Shown: positions 44,925 to 57,566, counted from the stretch's first letter. The stretch is DNA of 64,000 bases from Costus lasius (GCA_027563935.2 CM050449.1:71018556-71082555), one strand, 5' to 3'. The notes: a model not told the origin generated them from the sequence alone. Numbers and translations are program-made.

Positions 44925-47152
44925 TGTTGGTGTATATGCCCTAAAGACCAATGTATGGACATGGTCAGGCATTGTTTGAATGTACTTTGATAGAACTATT
45001 ACTCTTTATATAGGCATGGTCGTTATTATGCAGACTTCTCTACCTGCGTTGATGTATTGAGTTGCATAAATAATGTCCCAGGAGTTTGGATTGGATCCAT
45101 TCTCATAAGATATCCCCAGACAAGGTACCTTAGCAGATATGGGATAGCTTCGGTACATGTGAGACTGGTGTATGGGCTGGTTAGGTGCGGGGCACAGTAA
45201 CGCAGACATACAAGTGCATTGGATGCACTGGAGTGATCCACCGTGAGGATTGACTTGTCTAGTCAACAAGTCAATCTCACATGCAAGAGGTTTGCATTGA
45301 TCCTTAGACTTGAGGTATTCATGTCTAGACTTGATGAAGGGTATGCTTTAATACAGTCTTACGTCTCTCTGTAATTGGGAGATCAAAACGACTGTCATTG
45401 GGCATGTCATTAGTCACGTAGAGACATGGATGACCAATAGTAGGATTTGCCCCTTCCTTCCGAGGAAGCATGATATCCACCTCGGGGCGCCCCACCTTAT
45501 TGGTGCATGACAGGAAAGTGTGGCCACACTTGTTGAGTCATGACCAATGCATTGGATAATAAACTTGAGACTAATCCAATGGCAGGATATCAGCTTAGGC
45601 AAAGGGATCTGTAATGCAATGGGAATCCTCGTTGCTTGTTAAGAGTTGTTGCCATAATGACTTAAGTCCTATGACATGGGTAGTAGTGATGTGTTGCTAG
45701 ATACCCCTCACTACTTATGATGTTTACATCATTGCCATCGTCATATGGATCCTACGGGGTCACACGCAATAGACTCTTGACGTTTCTTTAATCAGAAGCC
45801 TTAGGATCAAGTTATTGGATAACTTGGATCCATTTGGAAGATTTCATCAGCGCCAATGGGCCTGATGAGATGGAAGAAAGTTATTGGAGCCAAACTTCAT
45901 TTTTTGGCAGGTTGACCCGAAATTGACCTAGATTGGTCACATTTGGATTAGGGTTGCATTGGATTGGATCCAATGGCTTAATCAACCCATGCCATGAAGT
46001 TTGGGCTAGCTCATTATCCAATGAGGCCCAATAATTAGTTGTCATGAAGAGGAATTGGTTTAAAAGGGTATAATGGGGAGAAATCTCACCCCCATTGGCG
46101 CCTAGGGGCATAATGGGGTGAGGGAGGCGCCTTTGCTTCATTATGGAAGTAAAGGGCGCCTAGCCCTTCTTCCTTGGATGGAATACTTGCCTCTAAGGTA
46201 AGTCTTGGGGCTGATATGGCTTGAGAACTTTTATGGGAAGTTCCTAGGCGCATATGGACATAGGGAAGAGGTATATGGTAATGTCTTGGAGACTTACCTT
46301 ACCTCAAACCCTAGTTTCTCCCAAAAACCTTACCCTAGCCGAAACTCCTCATGCATGTTGTGCCTAGCCACTTAGCCTTTGATGGTAAGAATGCATTTGA
46401 GGCATGTCTTGGGCTGATATAGTGTTTAGACTTTTATGGATAGGTTGAATGAGGTTTATGGTAAAGTCTTGGAGACTTTCCTTACTTCAAGACACCTCAT
46501 CCTAGCCATACACTTGGCATGATCCTAGCCCTTGCTCAAACCGCCTCTAGTCCTATTTATTGGACCCATTGTCGCCCTCTCTTTATGATGAATTCTTGGA
46601 GACGTGAACAATCATAGAGGGGAGAAAGCAAGGGCAAAGGGCGACAACATCAGAGTGGCGCAACCCTTCTTCCAACAAGTGACCGCAAGTCTTCTCCTTC
46701 CTCTCCTCTTGGCGAGACTTGGAGAAGGACTTGGTGGCGCAGTCAACCCCTAATCTTCCTCAAGGCCGAAACTCATCTTCTCCCTCTTCTCTTGGAGTGA
46801 AGAGGATAAGGAGTTGGCGGCATCTTCCTTGCACTTGGCGCATGAACCTTGGAGGTGGCGCAAGAGGAGTGAAGGAACTCTAAGGCTCGATTCTCTTCCC
46901 GAGGCTAGCACCGAGCGTGGAAGGGAGCAACGATCAAGGAGTCGACGCGTGGATACTTGTAGAGGGCGAACACTTGGGCGCCTTCAACATGGCTTCGACA
47001 TCTAAACAAGCAAAAGAGGTACATCTCTAACACATCCTTGTGTCTTCCCTCTCGCATGGATCCTTGGGAAAGGAATGTGTTTCGGGTGTAATGCTTCTTC
47101 CGCTGCGTCCTGGGACTGCAAAATTTTAAATTACACCTAGCATTCCCCAACA
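44925..47152 (+). repeat. Copia family C LTR, right copy (2228 bp)
   Basis: It is like the left LTR but has an 11-bp extra GGCTTCGACAT near 46991 and one extra C near 46090. It ends CCCCAACA at 47152 and is immediately followed by an inverted fragment of the same LTR. Confidence 0.93.
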
Positions 47153-47849
47153 ATGGCAACAACTCCTAACAAGCAACGAGGATTCCCATTGCATTATAGA
47201 TCCCTTTGCCTAAACTGATATCCTGCCATTGGATTGATCAACGAGTGTGGCCACACATTCCTGTCATGCACGAATAAGGTGGGGCGCCCCCGAGTGGATA
47301 TCATGCTTCCTCTGAAGGAAGGGGCAAATCCTACTATTGGTCATCCATGTCTCTACATGACTTATGACATGCCCAATGACAATCGTTTTGGTCCCCAAAT
47401 TACGGAGAGACGTAAGACTGCATCAAAGCATATCCATCATCAAATCTAGACATGAATACCTCAAGTCTAAGGATGAATGCAAACCTCTCGCATGTGAGAT
47501 TGACTTGTTGACTAGACAAGTCAGTCCTCACGGTGGATCACTCTAGTGCATCCAATGCACCTGTATGTCTGCGTTACTGTGCCCCACACCTAACCAGCCC
47601 ATACACCAGTCTTACATGTACCAAAGCTGTCCCATATCTGCTATGGTACCTTGTCTGGGGATAGCTTATGAGAATGGATCCAATCCAAACTCCTAGGACA
47701 TTATATATACAACTCAATACATCAACGCAGGTAGAGAAGTCTGCATAATAACCACCATGCCTCTATAAAGAATAATAGTTCTATCAGAGTACATTCAAAC
47801 AATGCCTGACCATGTCCATACATTGGTCTGTAGGGCATATACACCAACA
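47153..47849 (-). repeat. Inverted partial Copia C LTR
   Basis: On the minus strand it starts TGTTGGTGTATATGCCCTAC at 47849 and covers about the first 730 bp of the LTR, ending at the match to about 38715. It is diverged from the two intact LTRs, so it belongs to an older copy. On its right it joins directly to the integrase remnant. Together with 44925-47152 it makes a head-to-head LTR pair. Confidence 0.88.
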
Positions 47850-49643
47850 CAGACACACCATTCCATTGGGGTGTTACAGGAGAAGTGAGTTGGGACAGAA
47901 TCCCACATTCTTTTAGATAGTCAAGGAACTCACCGCTCAGGTACTCTCCACCATGATCTGATCGAAGAGCCTTAATGGATCTACCAAGCTGGTTCTCTAC
48001 TTCATTCTTGAACTCATTGAATTTCTCAAAGCATTCAGATTTATGTCTCATCAAGTAGACATAACCATATCTACTGAAATCATCAGTAAAGGTAATGAAG
48101 TAGCTGTGTCCTCCTCTGGCTTGCTTATTTAATGGCCAGCGCATATCGCTATGTATGAGATCCAAAAAACCTCCTGCCCTCTCACTAATTTTGGTGAAGG
48201 GCGCCTTTGTAATTTTCCCTAACAAACAAGGCTCACATGTATCAAATTCCTCCAAGGAACTTGAATCTAACAACCCATTTGCATGGAGTTGTTGAATGCG
48301 ATTCTTGTTTATATGGGCTAAGCGACAATGCCATAGGAAAGCACCAACTGAACCACTCAGTTTGGTCCTTTTATTATTTATGTTACAAATAGAGTTATCC
48401 ATGTCTAACACATATAGACCATTGCACAAAGTACCCTTCCCATAGAACATATTTGCAAATGAAAAAGAACAAGAGTTCTTATTTATTTCAAACTTAAATC
48501 CCTTCTTTGCCAAGCAAGGAATGGATACAATGTTCTTAGTAAGCGAAGGTAGATAATAGTAATTATCTAACTCTAACTGAAGTCTAGATGGCAAGGAGAG
48601 AGTCAAAACTCCTACAGCAACAGCAGCAACCTGTGCCCCGTTTCCAACCTGCAGGTCAATCTCTCTAGGCCGGACCGATCTACTTTTCTTGAGCCCCTGC
48701 ATATTTGTACAAATATGAGCTCCACATGCGGTATCCAATACCAATGATGTAGAAGTAGGAAGGTTGACTTGTGTAACATAAATACCTGAGCTGGAAGCTA
48801 AGGCCAAGCCTTTCTTCTCCTCATTCTGAAGTTGCTTGCAGTCCCTCCTCCAGTGACCCTTCTCGCCACAGTGGAAGCACCTCTAGTCCTTTGACTTCTT
48901 CGCCTTTTTCTTCAGTGCCTTGATAGGACCCTTGGCACCGCCCTTGGCATGTGCCTTACCCTTTTTCTTCATCTTCTTGGCCGTAGGGACCAAAAGAACA
49001 GAATTAGGTTTGGTTTTTACCATCTCATGCTCAGCTGTCTGGAGCATATTCATCAGTTCCTCCCGTGTGCACTCAATCCGGTTCATGTTAAAATTTATGA
49101 TAAACAGACTGAAGCTAGGGGGCAGGGAATGCAGAATAAGATCCACAACCAGCTCATTATCTATGGCGTGTCCCAGCCTCTTGAGATGATCCACGTTCCC
49201 AATCAGCTTGAGAACATGGGGTCTCACTGGTGCACCCTCAAATAACTTACACCGAAAGACTGCTTTGGCGGTGCAAATCTCTCAGTTCTAGCATGAGCCT
49301 CGAACATCTGTTTCAAATGAGTGATCATCTGAAAAGTGTTATGCTCCTCATATTGCACCTGAAGTTCAGGTGCCATAGTGGCCAGCATGAGACATGGTAC
49401 CACCATAGAGTCATTATGATGCTCTCTAAAAGCATCCCTATCTACCGCTCGGGCATTAGGCGGAGGAGGCACCGGAAGAGCCTGCTCTAGGACATACAGC
49501 TTCTTCACGAGCTTGAGGGCTATCCTCAAGTTCCGATACCAGTCCATAAAGTTGGTTCTAACCAACTTATCCTTATCAAGGAGTGATCGCAGTGTCAATC
49601 TGCTATTGTTTGTTGCCATTGATCTACAACAATCAAGAAACAA
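47850..49643 (-). pseudogene. Chimeric Copia remnant: Gag, protease, truncated integrase
   Basis: On the minus strand Gag starts MATNNSRLTLRSLLDKDKLV (near 49616, upstream frame to 49643) and is related to family B at the protein level. A frameshift lies near 49230, and an in-frame stop near 48883 sits where a Tyr precedes the zinc knuckle (RCFHCGEKGHW, about 48875). Protease has LDTACGAHICTN. Integrase has WHCRLAHIN with both histidines, IHSDMRWPL instead of the usual HSDVCGPF, and SDHGGEYLS. The frame stops matching at WNGVS, one residue before the catalytic Glu, where the sequence switches to the LTR start at 47849. RT and RNase H are absent. Confidence 0.87.
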
Positions 49644-50081
49644 CAGACTTAGTACTATTTCAAATCATTTAAACTGGACTTGTTTTAAATGATTATGGCT
49701 CCAACTATTTTAATCGAATTGACAACCCACAAAGTCAACTGGGAAGTTTAAGACATCCTAATGAGATGAGATCTTTATTCCACATGAGGCTTTGCGTCCC
49801 ACGAGGGTGGGATGAAATGCACAAAGTAACCCATGCTTCCTAAGGTGAGCACGCCGGCCGATTGCTCCAAGCAATTCCCCTTATTGAGACAGTCTAGGCA
49901 TTTCATGTCCAGCAAGGGCTCGATACAGCATGAAACCCTACCTCTCAATGATGCTTCTAGAATTTCATCATGTGCCCAGCACATATGGAATTCTAGTCAA
50001 GTCCATTCCTAACCATTATGCCTAGGGCCAACGAGTTTCCTTGCGAAGGCGCGCCCGATTAAAATGGACTGGGGAAACCAT
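49644..50081 (-). other. Shortened leader of the chimeric Copia remnant
   Basis: About 440 bp matches the end of the Copia C leader, including a hairpin CCCAC-CCTC-GTGGG at 49798-49811 and a decayed second one near 49907-49923. A normal leader of this group is 1.5-1.8 kb. The expected TGGTATCAGAG primer site is replaced by an AATGGTTTCCCC junction, so the leader front and primer site were lost. Confidence 0.72.
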
Positions 50082-51066
50082 TGTAGGACCCCTTTCAAGA
50101 GGGGGGTGAAACCCTATTGGTGGCGCATGTATAAATTTCGCATGGAAGCTAGGGTTTCAAGAGATCTTAATATCGCATATGATCAACTTTCACACATTAG
50201 AAATAACAAGAGAAGGATCCATACCATCGCCATCTCTTGGATGGTGTCTTGGAAGGAGAGAGCAAGAGAGATCTCCTCCAAAGGTGACGCACACAATTGA
50301 TGTCGCCTACTTTTCTTTGGTGCTCCTTGTGCTAGCAAGGCTCCAAGAAGTGCTTGTCGAATGGAAGGGAAGGAGACCTTCTTTTCTTGGCGATTTCTTG
50401 CTCCTCCTTTCGTCCACCTTCACTACGCAAGATGAATGCTTGAGGCGACGAGAGAGCGAGATGCGAGCAAGAGTGTAACGCAACTCATGAACGTGGAGGC
50501 GTTTTTCTATCTTGGAAACGCATCTTCCAAAAATAGCAAAACCATAAGTTCATGCGTTCATGCGATCATGAACAAACCGCATTTACCTCTTCTCTTTGAA
50601 CCATGCGCTCAACCCATGAGCTGGTTCAATTTTATTTGGCTCAATGACCAAATAAACCAAGCGACTTAGCCTAGATCACAATTGAACCCTAAGGTTCATG
50701 ATCTGACCGTTGATCTCTTGATGCTTCTGATCTCACCGATCTAGCATCTATTCTCTCAATCGAAGCTTACCGATCTGAAGCCCTAATCAATCAAACATGA
50801 TCAGACTAGATCTCACTTACAATCAGAGATTAAATCCCTTTAAACTGAACCCAAACAATTCAGTCCACACGATCTGACTTAAGTAAGCCATATCATCAAA
50901 TTGTGCGACCCTGAGGGTTTCCTTCAATGTCGGTAACGATAACTCATGTTATCACGATCAGTGAGGGGTATCTAGCAACACATCACTGTCTCCCGATATA
51001 AAGAAAAGAGTCTTCCAAGACTACACCCAAACCACAGCACAAGTGTGAATCAACTCACAAGGCATG
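50082..51066 (-). repeat. Truncated older LTR of family B type
   Basis: On the minus strand it ends CCTACA at 50082, and its body matches 51067-52050 at lower identity (for example the GATCAACTTT, TTGGTGCTCCTTGTGCTAGCAAGG and TATAAAGAAAAGAGTCTTCC stretches). It is interrupted at 51066 by the young element, so the rest should lie to the right of the window. It sits where the 5' LTR of the chimeric remnant would be. Confidence 0.82.
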
Positions 51067-52738
51067 TGAAGGTCCCCTACACAAGGGGGGCGAAAACCCT
51101 AATAGGAGGCGCAATAACATTCTAGCGGAATCTAGGGCTTTCAAAATCGCATAGCATGTATTATGATCAACTTTAAAGCATGAAATGAACTCATACCGAA
51201 GCCATATAATGGAAGGCGCCTTGGAAGCAAGAGAACAAGAGAGCTCTCCTCCTAATCGTCACACACAAGATGATGTTGCTTCCTCCCTTGGTGCTCCTTG
51301 TGCTAGCAAGGTTCCAAGAGGTCCTTGTCGAGTGAAAGGGAAAGATGAGATGTCCTTCTCTTGGCCGAATCCTCCTCTACCTTCACGGTGTCGCCACACA
51401 CGAAAGCGTCAAGAGGAATATGGGCGAGAGGCGAGAATAGAGAGCACTCTATTCGGTCGTGAACAACATCTCCAAGTGGAGATCGTGGTTACTAAAAATA
51501 GCCACCACACTTCGCTCCAACGTTCACGCCAAGTGAACATGTCGCCAACTCCTCTCCCCTTGAACCATGCGCTCATTTAACGAGCCGGTTCAAATTGGTT
51601 TGGTCCAGAGACCAATTAAGCCAAGCAATCAAGTCCAGATCTCAAATAAACCCTAAGGCTCAGATCTGACCATTGATCTCCTGATGCTCCTGATCTCATC
51701 GATCTAGCATCCAATCTCTCAATCGAAGCTTACCGATCTCAAGCCCTAATCAATCAAACATGATCAGACCAGATCTCACTCACAATCAGAGATTAAATCC
51801 CTTTAAACTGAACCCGAACAATTCAGTCCACTCGATCTGACTTAAGTAAGCCATATCATCAAATTGTGCGACCCTGAGGGTTTCCTTTAAATGTCGGTAA
51901 CGATAACTCACGTTATCACGATCAGTGAGGGGTATCTAGCAACACATCACTATCTCCCGATATAAAGGAAAGAGTCTTCCAAGACTACACCCAAAACACA
52001 GCACAAGTGTGAATCCACATCACTAGGCATACATGTTTCCTTTGCCACTGGATGTTCTTATTGGACAAGCGTGTCAAGCTTGTAGCTCCAATATGATGAG
52101 CATGATTAGATCAGATGAACATAGTCACCTGGGTATGGCCATACACTTTTCTCAATCATCTCATCCAGGGGGCCCCTTTAGAACATCACACTCCTTAAAC
52201 AAGGAGACGGCAATCCTATGTCTATCACTAGTGCCCTAACATGACTCAAGCTCATTATCCAAGATAGTCTATAACCATTGTGTTTCAAATGATATTGAAC
52301 TACCTCAAAACAATGACAATCATCATTTAGAAAACACAAGTGATCTCAAGTCAGAGGAAATGTGCCACTTGTCATATTCAAAGATTATTCACATTGCGAC
52401 AAACAATTGAACATCCTAGTAGGGTCTGTCCAGTACATCCAATGTACCCATGAGTCTACATCTTATTCCATGCTCGAAGCATCCTATAAGACTAGAACAC
52501 ATATTAGTCTTAACCATATCAAGGTTGTCTCATGTTCACCAAGATACATCGACTAAGGACATTATAGCCTGTCAGCCTAGCTGAACAGCTTTGAGACATT
52601 ATTCAGAAGAACATATATTGCAGCAGACATTGTAGCTAACTGAATAATAACCATGCCTTTATAAACATAACAGTTTATTACATGATACTGATACATTCCC
52701 AAGGCCTCAAACATTAGGCTTAAGGGCATACCCCAACA
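51067..52738 (-). repeat. 3' LTR of the minus-strand Copia B (1672 bp)
   Basis: It is bounded by TGAAGG on the left (LTR end CCTTCA) and CCCCAACA on the right (LTR start TGTTGGGG). It is related to the 1687-bp LTR of the plus-strand element but clearly a different subfamily in its last 700 bp. The box shared with C lies at 51924-51949. Confidence 0.95.
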
Positions 52739-52750
52739 ATCTCCCACTTG
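52739..52750 (-). other. Polypurine tract of the minus-strand Copia B
   Basis: The minus strand reads CAAGTGGGAGAT directly before the LTR start, as in the plus-strand element. Confidence 0.88.
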
Positions 52751-52758
52751 CACTTAAT

Positions 52759-54602
52759 CTAATGGTTGAGAAATCTCAAACCCATATTATTACAGTGCTT
52801 CTCATGCTTCTGCTGCGCCAGAGGCTTGGTAAGCGGGTCTGCCAGATTGTCATCTGTATGAACCTTGCAGATTTTGATCTCGCCACGATCTATGATCTCC
52901 CTGATCAAATGAAACCGTCTCTGTATGTGCTTGGACTTCTGGTGCGACCGTGGTTCCTTTGCTTGTGCGATTGCTCCAGTGTTATCACAGAAGATAACCA
53001 AAGGATCTGCACTCGAAGGAACAACACCAAGTTCTCTCACGAACTTACGAATCCACACTGCCTCCTTGGATGCTTCCGAGGCTGCAACATACTCGGCTTC
53101 TGTTGTGGAATCAGCAACAGTTGACTGTTTGAAACTCTTCCACACCACTGCTCCTCCATTCAAGCTAAAAACATAGCCTGATTGCGATCGGAAATCATCC
53201 TGGTCAGACTGGAACGAAGCGTCAGTATATCCTTCAATACTGAGTTCTTCCTGACCACCATATATCAAGAACATATCTTTGGTCCTCCGCAGATATTTTA
53301 AAATGTTCTTGACTGCAATCCAGTGTGCCTGACCTGGATTACTTTGGAAACGACTAGTCACGCTTAACCCGTAAGCGACGTCTGGGCGAGTACACAACAT
53401 CGCATACATAATGGATCCAATAGCCGAAGCATAAGGCGTATTGTCCATTTCATCATTCTCAGTCTGTGTTTGTGGACACTGACTCTTCGAAAGACTCAGA
53501 CCATGTCTGACTGGAAGATATCCTCGTTTAGAATTATCTAAATGAAATCTTTCCAGGACTTTATCGATGTAAGTACTCTGGCACAGCCCGAGAAGCCTCT
53601 TAGATCTATCCCTGTAGATCTTCACACCTAATACATAGGCTGCTTCTCCTAAATCTTTCATCTGGAAACATTTCCTTAACCATGCCTTCACAGCATGCAT
53701 TTCAGGAATGTCATTTCCAATGATCAAGATATCATCGACGTAGAGGACTAGGAAAGTAATTACGCTCCCACTAAACCTCTTATATACACACGGGTCATCC
53801 TCGTTCTTGATGAAACCAAATTCCGTGACTGATTCATCAAAACGAATATTCCAGCTTCTTGATGCTTGCTTAAGTCCATAAATGGACTTCTTTAACTTGC
53901 ATATCTTATGACGATCTGATGGATCAGTGAAACCCTCAGGTTGTGTCATATACACATCCTCATCCAGATTTCCATTAAGGAAAGCTGTTTTCACATCCAT
54001 CTGCCAGATCTCATAATCATAATATGCAGCTATCGCGAAAAGAATCCGAATAGACTTGAACATGGCTACAGGTGAGAAAGTTTCATCATAATCTATCCCG
54101 TAGATTTGTTTGAAACCTTTCGCAACTAGCCTGCCTTTATAGGTAACCACGTTACCATCCATGTCAATCTTCTTCTTGAAGATCCACTTACAGCCTATAG
54201 GGATAACTCCCGGAGGCGGATCAACCAAATCCCAAACTTGGTTATCTGACATGGAGTCCATCTCGGCTCGCATAGCTTCAAGCCATCTAGCTGATTCCGG
54301 TCCACTGACCGCATCCGCATAAGTGAGGGGTTCATCATGATCAATGATGTAGACTCCGTCATAGCGCTCAGGCTGTCGACGAATCCTTCCCGATCTTCGC
54401 GGTTCCCGTGATATCTGAGCCTCAGGTTGTTCAATAACCTGTTCCACCGGCTCAGGCTCATCCAACTCTGCTTGATCACTTTGTCCTTCCTCTGGATTCT
54501 CATCCAGCTTTATTTCCCTCCCACTGGCCTCTTGCAGAAGAAACTCCTTCTCAAGAAATATGGCCGTCCGAGCAACAAAAACCTTGTTCTCTTTGGGATC
54601 GT
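52759..54602 (-). pseudogene. Copia B pol, 3' half (RT and RNase H)
   Basis: This is the second half of the polyprotein, after the solo LTR insertion. It is nearly identical to the plus-strand copy and keeps ETFSPVA, MDVKTAFLNGNLDEDVYM, LYVDDILI, YTDASFQSD, STTEAEYVAASEAS and CDNTGAIA. The open frame runs from 54615, but its first few residues come from the inserted LTR. Without the Gag and integrase half upstream in frame it cannot be made as part of the normal polyprotein. Confidence 0.93.
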
Positions 54603-57566
54603 TGTAACATCCCACATTCTTAACCCCAAATCAAGCTATACAATTCATAAAAGAACCAGGATGTCTCATATAAGATCGATCATATGCTAGGTAAAACCGA
54701 GTTCAAGAAAAACACGATCTGAAAATTTTCAAAATTCATAAACTATCCACAAAACACAAAACTCATAAATCACGTAAGGGTACCTGCCACCACGCAATAC
54801 TTGCACTAGACATATGCAAGTTACAGGGTATATCAAAACCGATTACACAGAATACACATCAAGCCGAAATCAAAACAAAATCACAAAATCGATTTTTACA
54901 AATTCATACCAAACACCGAAACCAGGCTGAAGCCCGCGGTGACACAAAAATCAAAATCATTTAACTGCCACAGTCTGGCAACACAAATTCACACAATTCA
55001 CATGACTCACAAAGTTCATATAACTCATAGGGTTTAGCCACAACCGGCATCATAAGCATAAACACATTAAGACCACAACCGGCATCATAAATTCATTAAG
55101 CATAATTCACAGCATCCATATAATGCTAACTGCGCCCCTGCTCTACACCTGAAAATAGTGAGGGGTGAGCTACACAGCCCAGTGAGTGGATAGTCTAATT
55201 GACCATCCAGAACATACACTCAAAAATATAGGCAAATTATTTTTAAAAATCTTTAACAGGATATCATGTCAACATATAACAACAATTCAATGCAAAAGTC
55301 CTATAAGCAGTCAAATGTACACACTAACATGTAATAACCTCAGGTTCTAGAGTTATACTCTAAACCAACCGAACACACATATTCTAACCCAACTAAACAT
55401 ACCAACACATATTTAACCTAGTTGTCCAGCATATTCAGTAGTGACCAATATGGTCTAACCCGGCTTGGCCAAAGCACTGGGAGCTGCAAATCACATGCAA
55501 CACAAACATGGACAGTGAATAGAATCAAGAGGTGGCCCCCGCCAGGTCACGACATGGCACGTTGGTCTATCACGCCATAACACAAAACGAGAATGATGAC
55601 ATCAAGAGGTGGCCCCTGTCTGATCAAGACATGGCACTTTGGGTCTTATATCATTCCCAACACATAAAAGAGTAATGACATCAAGAGGTGGCCCCTGTCC
55701 GACCAAGACATGGCACTTTGGGTCAAAACCCGTTCTCCCAAAAGGTTCCTACTGGACAACAGACATATCTTATTTCATATTTCACAAAGGTGGACTCCTA
55801 AGTGTCAACTAGACTCTAGGATAGTCATCACAAAAATCATATCGGGCAGGCTGAACATCAACCCCCATCACAATAATCATAATAGGCAGGCTGAACATCA
55901 ACCCCCTCACATATCACAATACAGGGCTGAAATTCAAACCCTTAACATATCACATAACAGGGCTGAAATTCAAACCCTTAACATATCACATAAGGACTAT
56001 CCCCTTGAGTTCATAGTTACACCTAGCCTTAGTCCTAACCATCACATAACCACATAATATCCGAAATCACATAATCACATAATGATCAAAAATCACATAA
56101 TCACATAATGAAGATCATATAGTGTAGTCCTTATATTTCATGCTGATTAGTTCAGTGTAATCTTACTATGTTATCACCCAATTTTTCTCAAACAAGAATA
56201 CATGCTACACCCATAAAGAAACATAAAATTAAAACAAGCAATCATAAAATCAACATAAAATATAAAACATGTATTCTTATAAATTACTTTACAAATTACC
56301 ACAAATTACCACAAGTAAACATGTTAACTACAATTATAAAGATTTCGGTTTAACTACAATTATCAAGGTCTCGGTTTTCATACATGCTATAAAAATCCTT
56401 GATTTTATGTTACCAAAATTCCCTATAAAATACCTAGTTAACAAGAATTTTCATACTCAAAATTCCATGATTTAGTGTTACCAAAAAAATCCCTAAATAT
56501 CATACAAATTTCGGTTAAACAATCCTCAAGATTAATTCGGTTTTTACAACAAATTTTCAAGATTATTTCGGTTCTCATAGTTAATACCAAAATTCGGTTT
56601 TCACAACAATCATCATAATTTTCTTGCAATTTTCGATTTTTCACAAGATATATACATCCTTGAAATTTTCGGTTTTTCTCATGAAGAAACATCAAGGTTT
56701 CGGTTTTACACATAGTAATTTTTTTTATGCAATCAAATTTATTATTTACCACAACTATTTGATAGAGTTCGAATAGGACACATATGGAAGGAATTAAGAC
56801 ACCCCACTCACCTCTTAAACCGTGAACAACAAGATGAAACTCCACAACAAAATCGTCCAAAGCCTTTGAAGTCACCCAAAGGCCTCCAAGAAATCGCCAA
56901 GAAAGTTTCACCTCAAGGAAAATTCGCTAAGGGGAAGAATATGAAGAAAGAACACCAAAAATCGCCTCCAAGCTTTCCAAGAGTCGCCAAGTTCTTTCAA
57001 GCCGCCACCTTAATTTTCTCAAGACTCCAAAATCGCCAATAATCCCACCCTAGCCGATATTACCACTTAAACTTTGGGTTTTTAAATTTTAAACCCATTA
57101 ACCAATTAATTCAAATAGGCTTAACCCATTTAACTCATAATTTCGAATTTTAAACCCAATAACCCAATATCTCATAATTAACCAATTAATTTAATTAACT
57201 TAACCATTAACCATTCACTTAAACGAAATCCATTAAGGATTTAATTAACCAATAAGGTCTAATTAATTAACCAATAAGGTCTAATTAATTAACCAATAAT
57301 TTACAACCCATAAATCCTAATTAATTTAACATGAACAACCAATAATAATTTATCATAAATTAACAGCCAATAATCAAACAAATAATTTCTAATTAATTTA
57401 CAATAAATTAATAACCAAAAATCTCTAGTTAATTAACTATACTTTATCAACCACAAATCTCTGGTTAATTAACTATTAACAACCAATACATAGAAAATAT
57501 CACAATCAATAATTTTATTTAAATCAAAATAATGCTTACCAGGACTTAAGATCCTTGGATCTCACA
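54603..57566 (-). mobile_element. Solo LTR of a Gypsy (chromovirus-like) element, 2964 bp
   Basis: The insert starts TGTAACATCCCAC and ends GATCTCACA on the plus strand, with ATCGT target duplications at 54598-54602 and 57567-57571. The uninterrupted site reads GGGATCGTAGAAAT in the sister copy. On the minus strand it starts TGTGAGATCC and ends GGGATGTTACA, and contains CCACTCACTGGGCTGTGTAG followed by CTCACCCCTC, which I know from LTRs of Tekay/Del-type chromoviruses. No protein homology, primer site or polypurine tract is seen inside, so a solo LTR is the best reading. Three 77-79 bp repeats lie at about 55524-55730. Confidence 0.78.
55524..55995. repeat. Two tandem repeat blocks inside the solo LTR
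   Basis: A unit starting ATCAAGAGGTGGCCCC recurs at 55524, 55601 and 55680 (spacing 77 and 79). After it, a shorter unit, GGCAGGCTGAACATCAACCC, recurs at about 55845 and 55885, and ACAGGGCTGAAATTCAAACC at about 55921 and 55957. Confidence 0.85.

Larger units (their letters stand above)
37878..47152 (+). mobile_element. Copia family C element with decayed pol, plus an extra 108-bp pol tail on the left
   Basis: Two LTRs, 37986-40201 (2216 bp) and 44925-47152 (2228 bp), start TGTTGGTG and end CCCCAACA. About 15-20 substitutions and indels of 1 and 11 bp separate them. A primer site follows the left LTR. The internal region, 40202-44924, has a leader, a Gag remnant and a heavily decayed pol. The 108 bp before the left LTR (37878-37985) is identical to the 108 bp before the right one (44817-44924): it is the end of a Copia internal region plus the polypurine tract. 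So the left LTR behaves like the 3' LTR of another, truncated unit. No target duplication is found. Confidence 0.85.

Noticed and set aside
56438..56911. 157-codon minus-strand frame inside the chromovirus-like solo LTR
   Set aside because: It matches no retrotransposon domain, and no primer site or polypurine tract is next to it, so it does not argue for an internal region.
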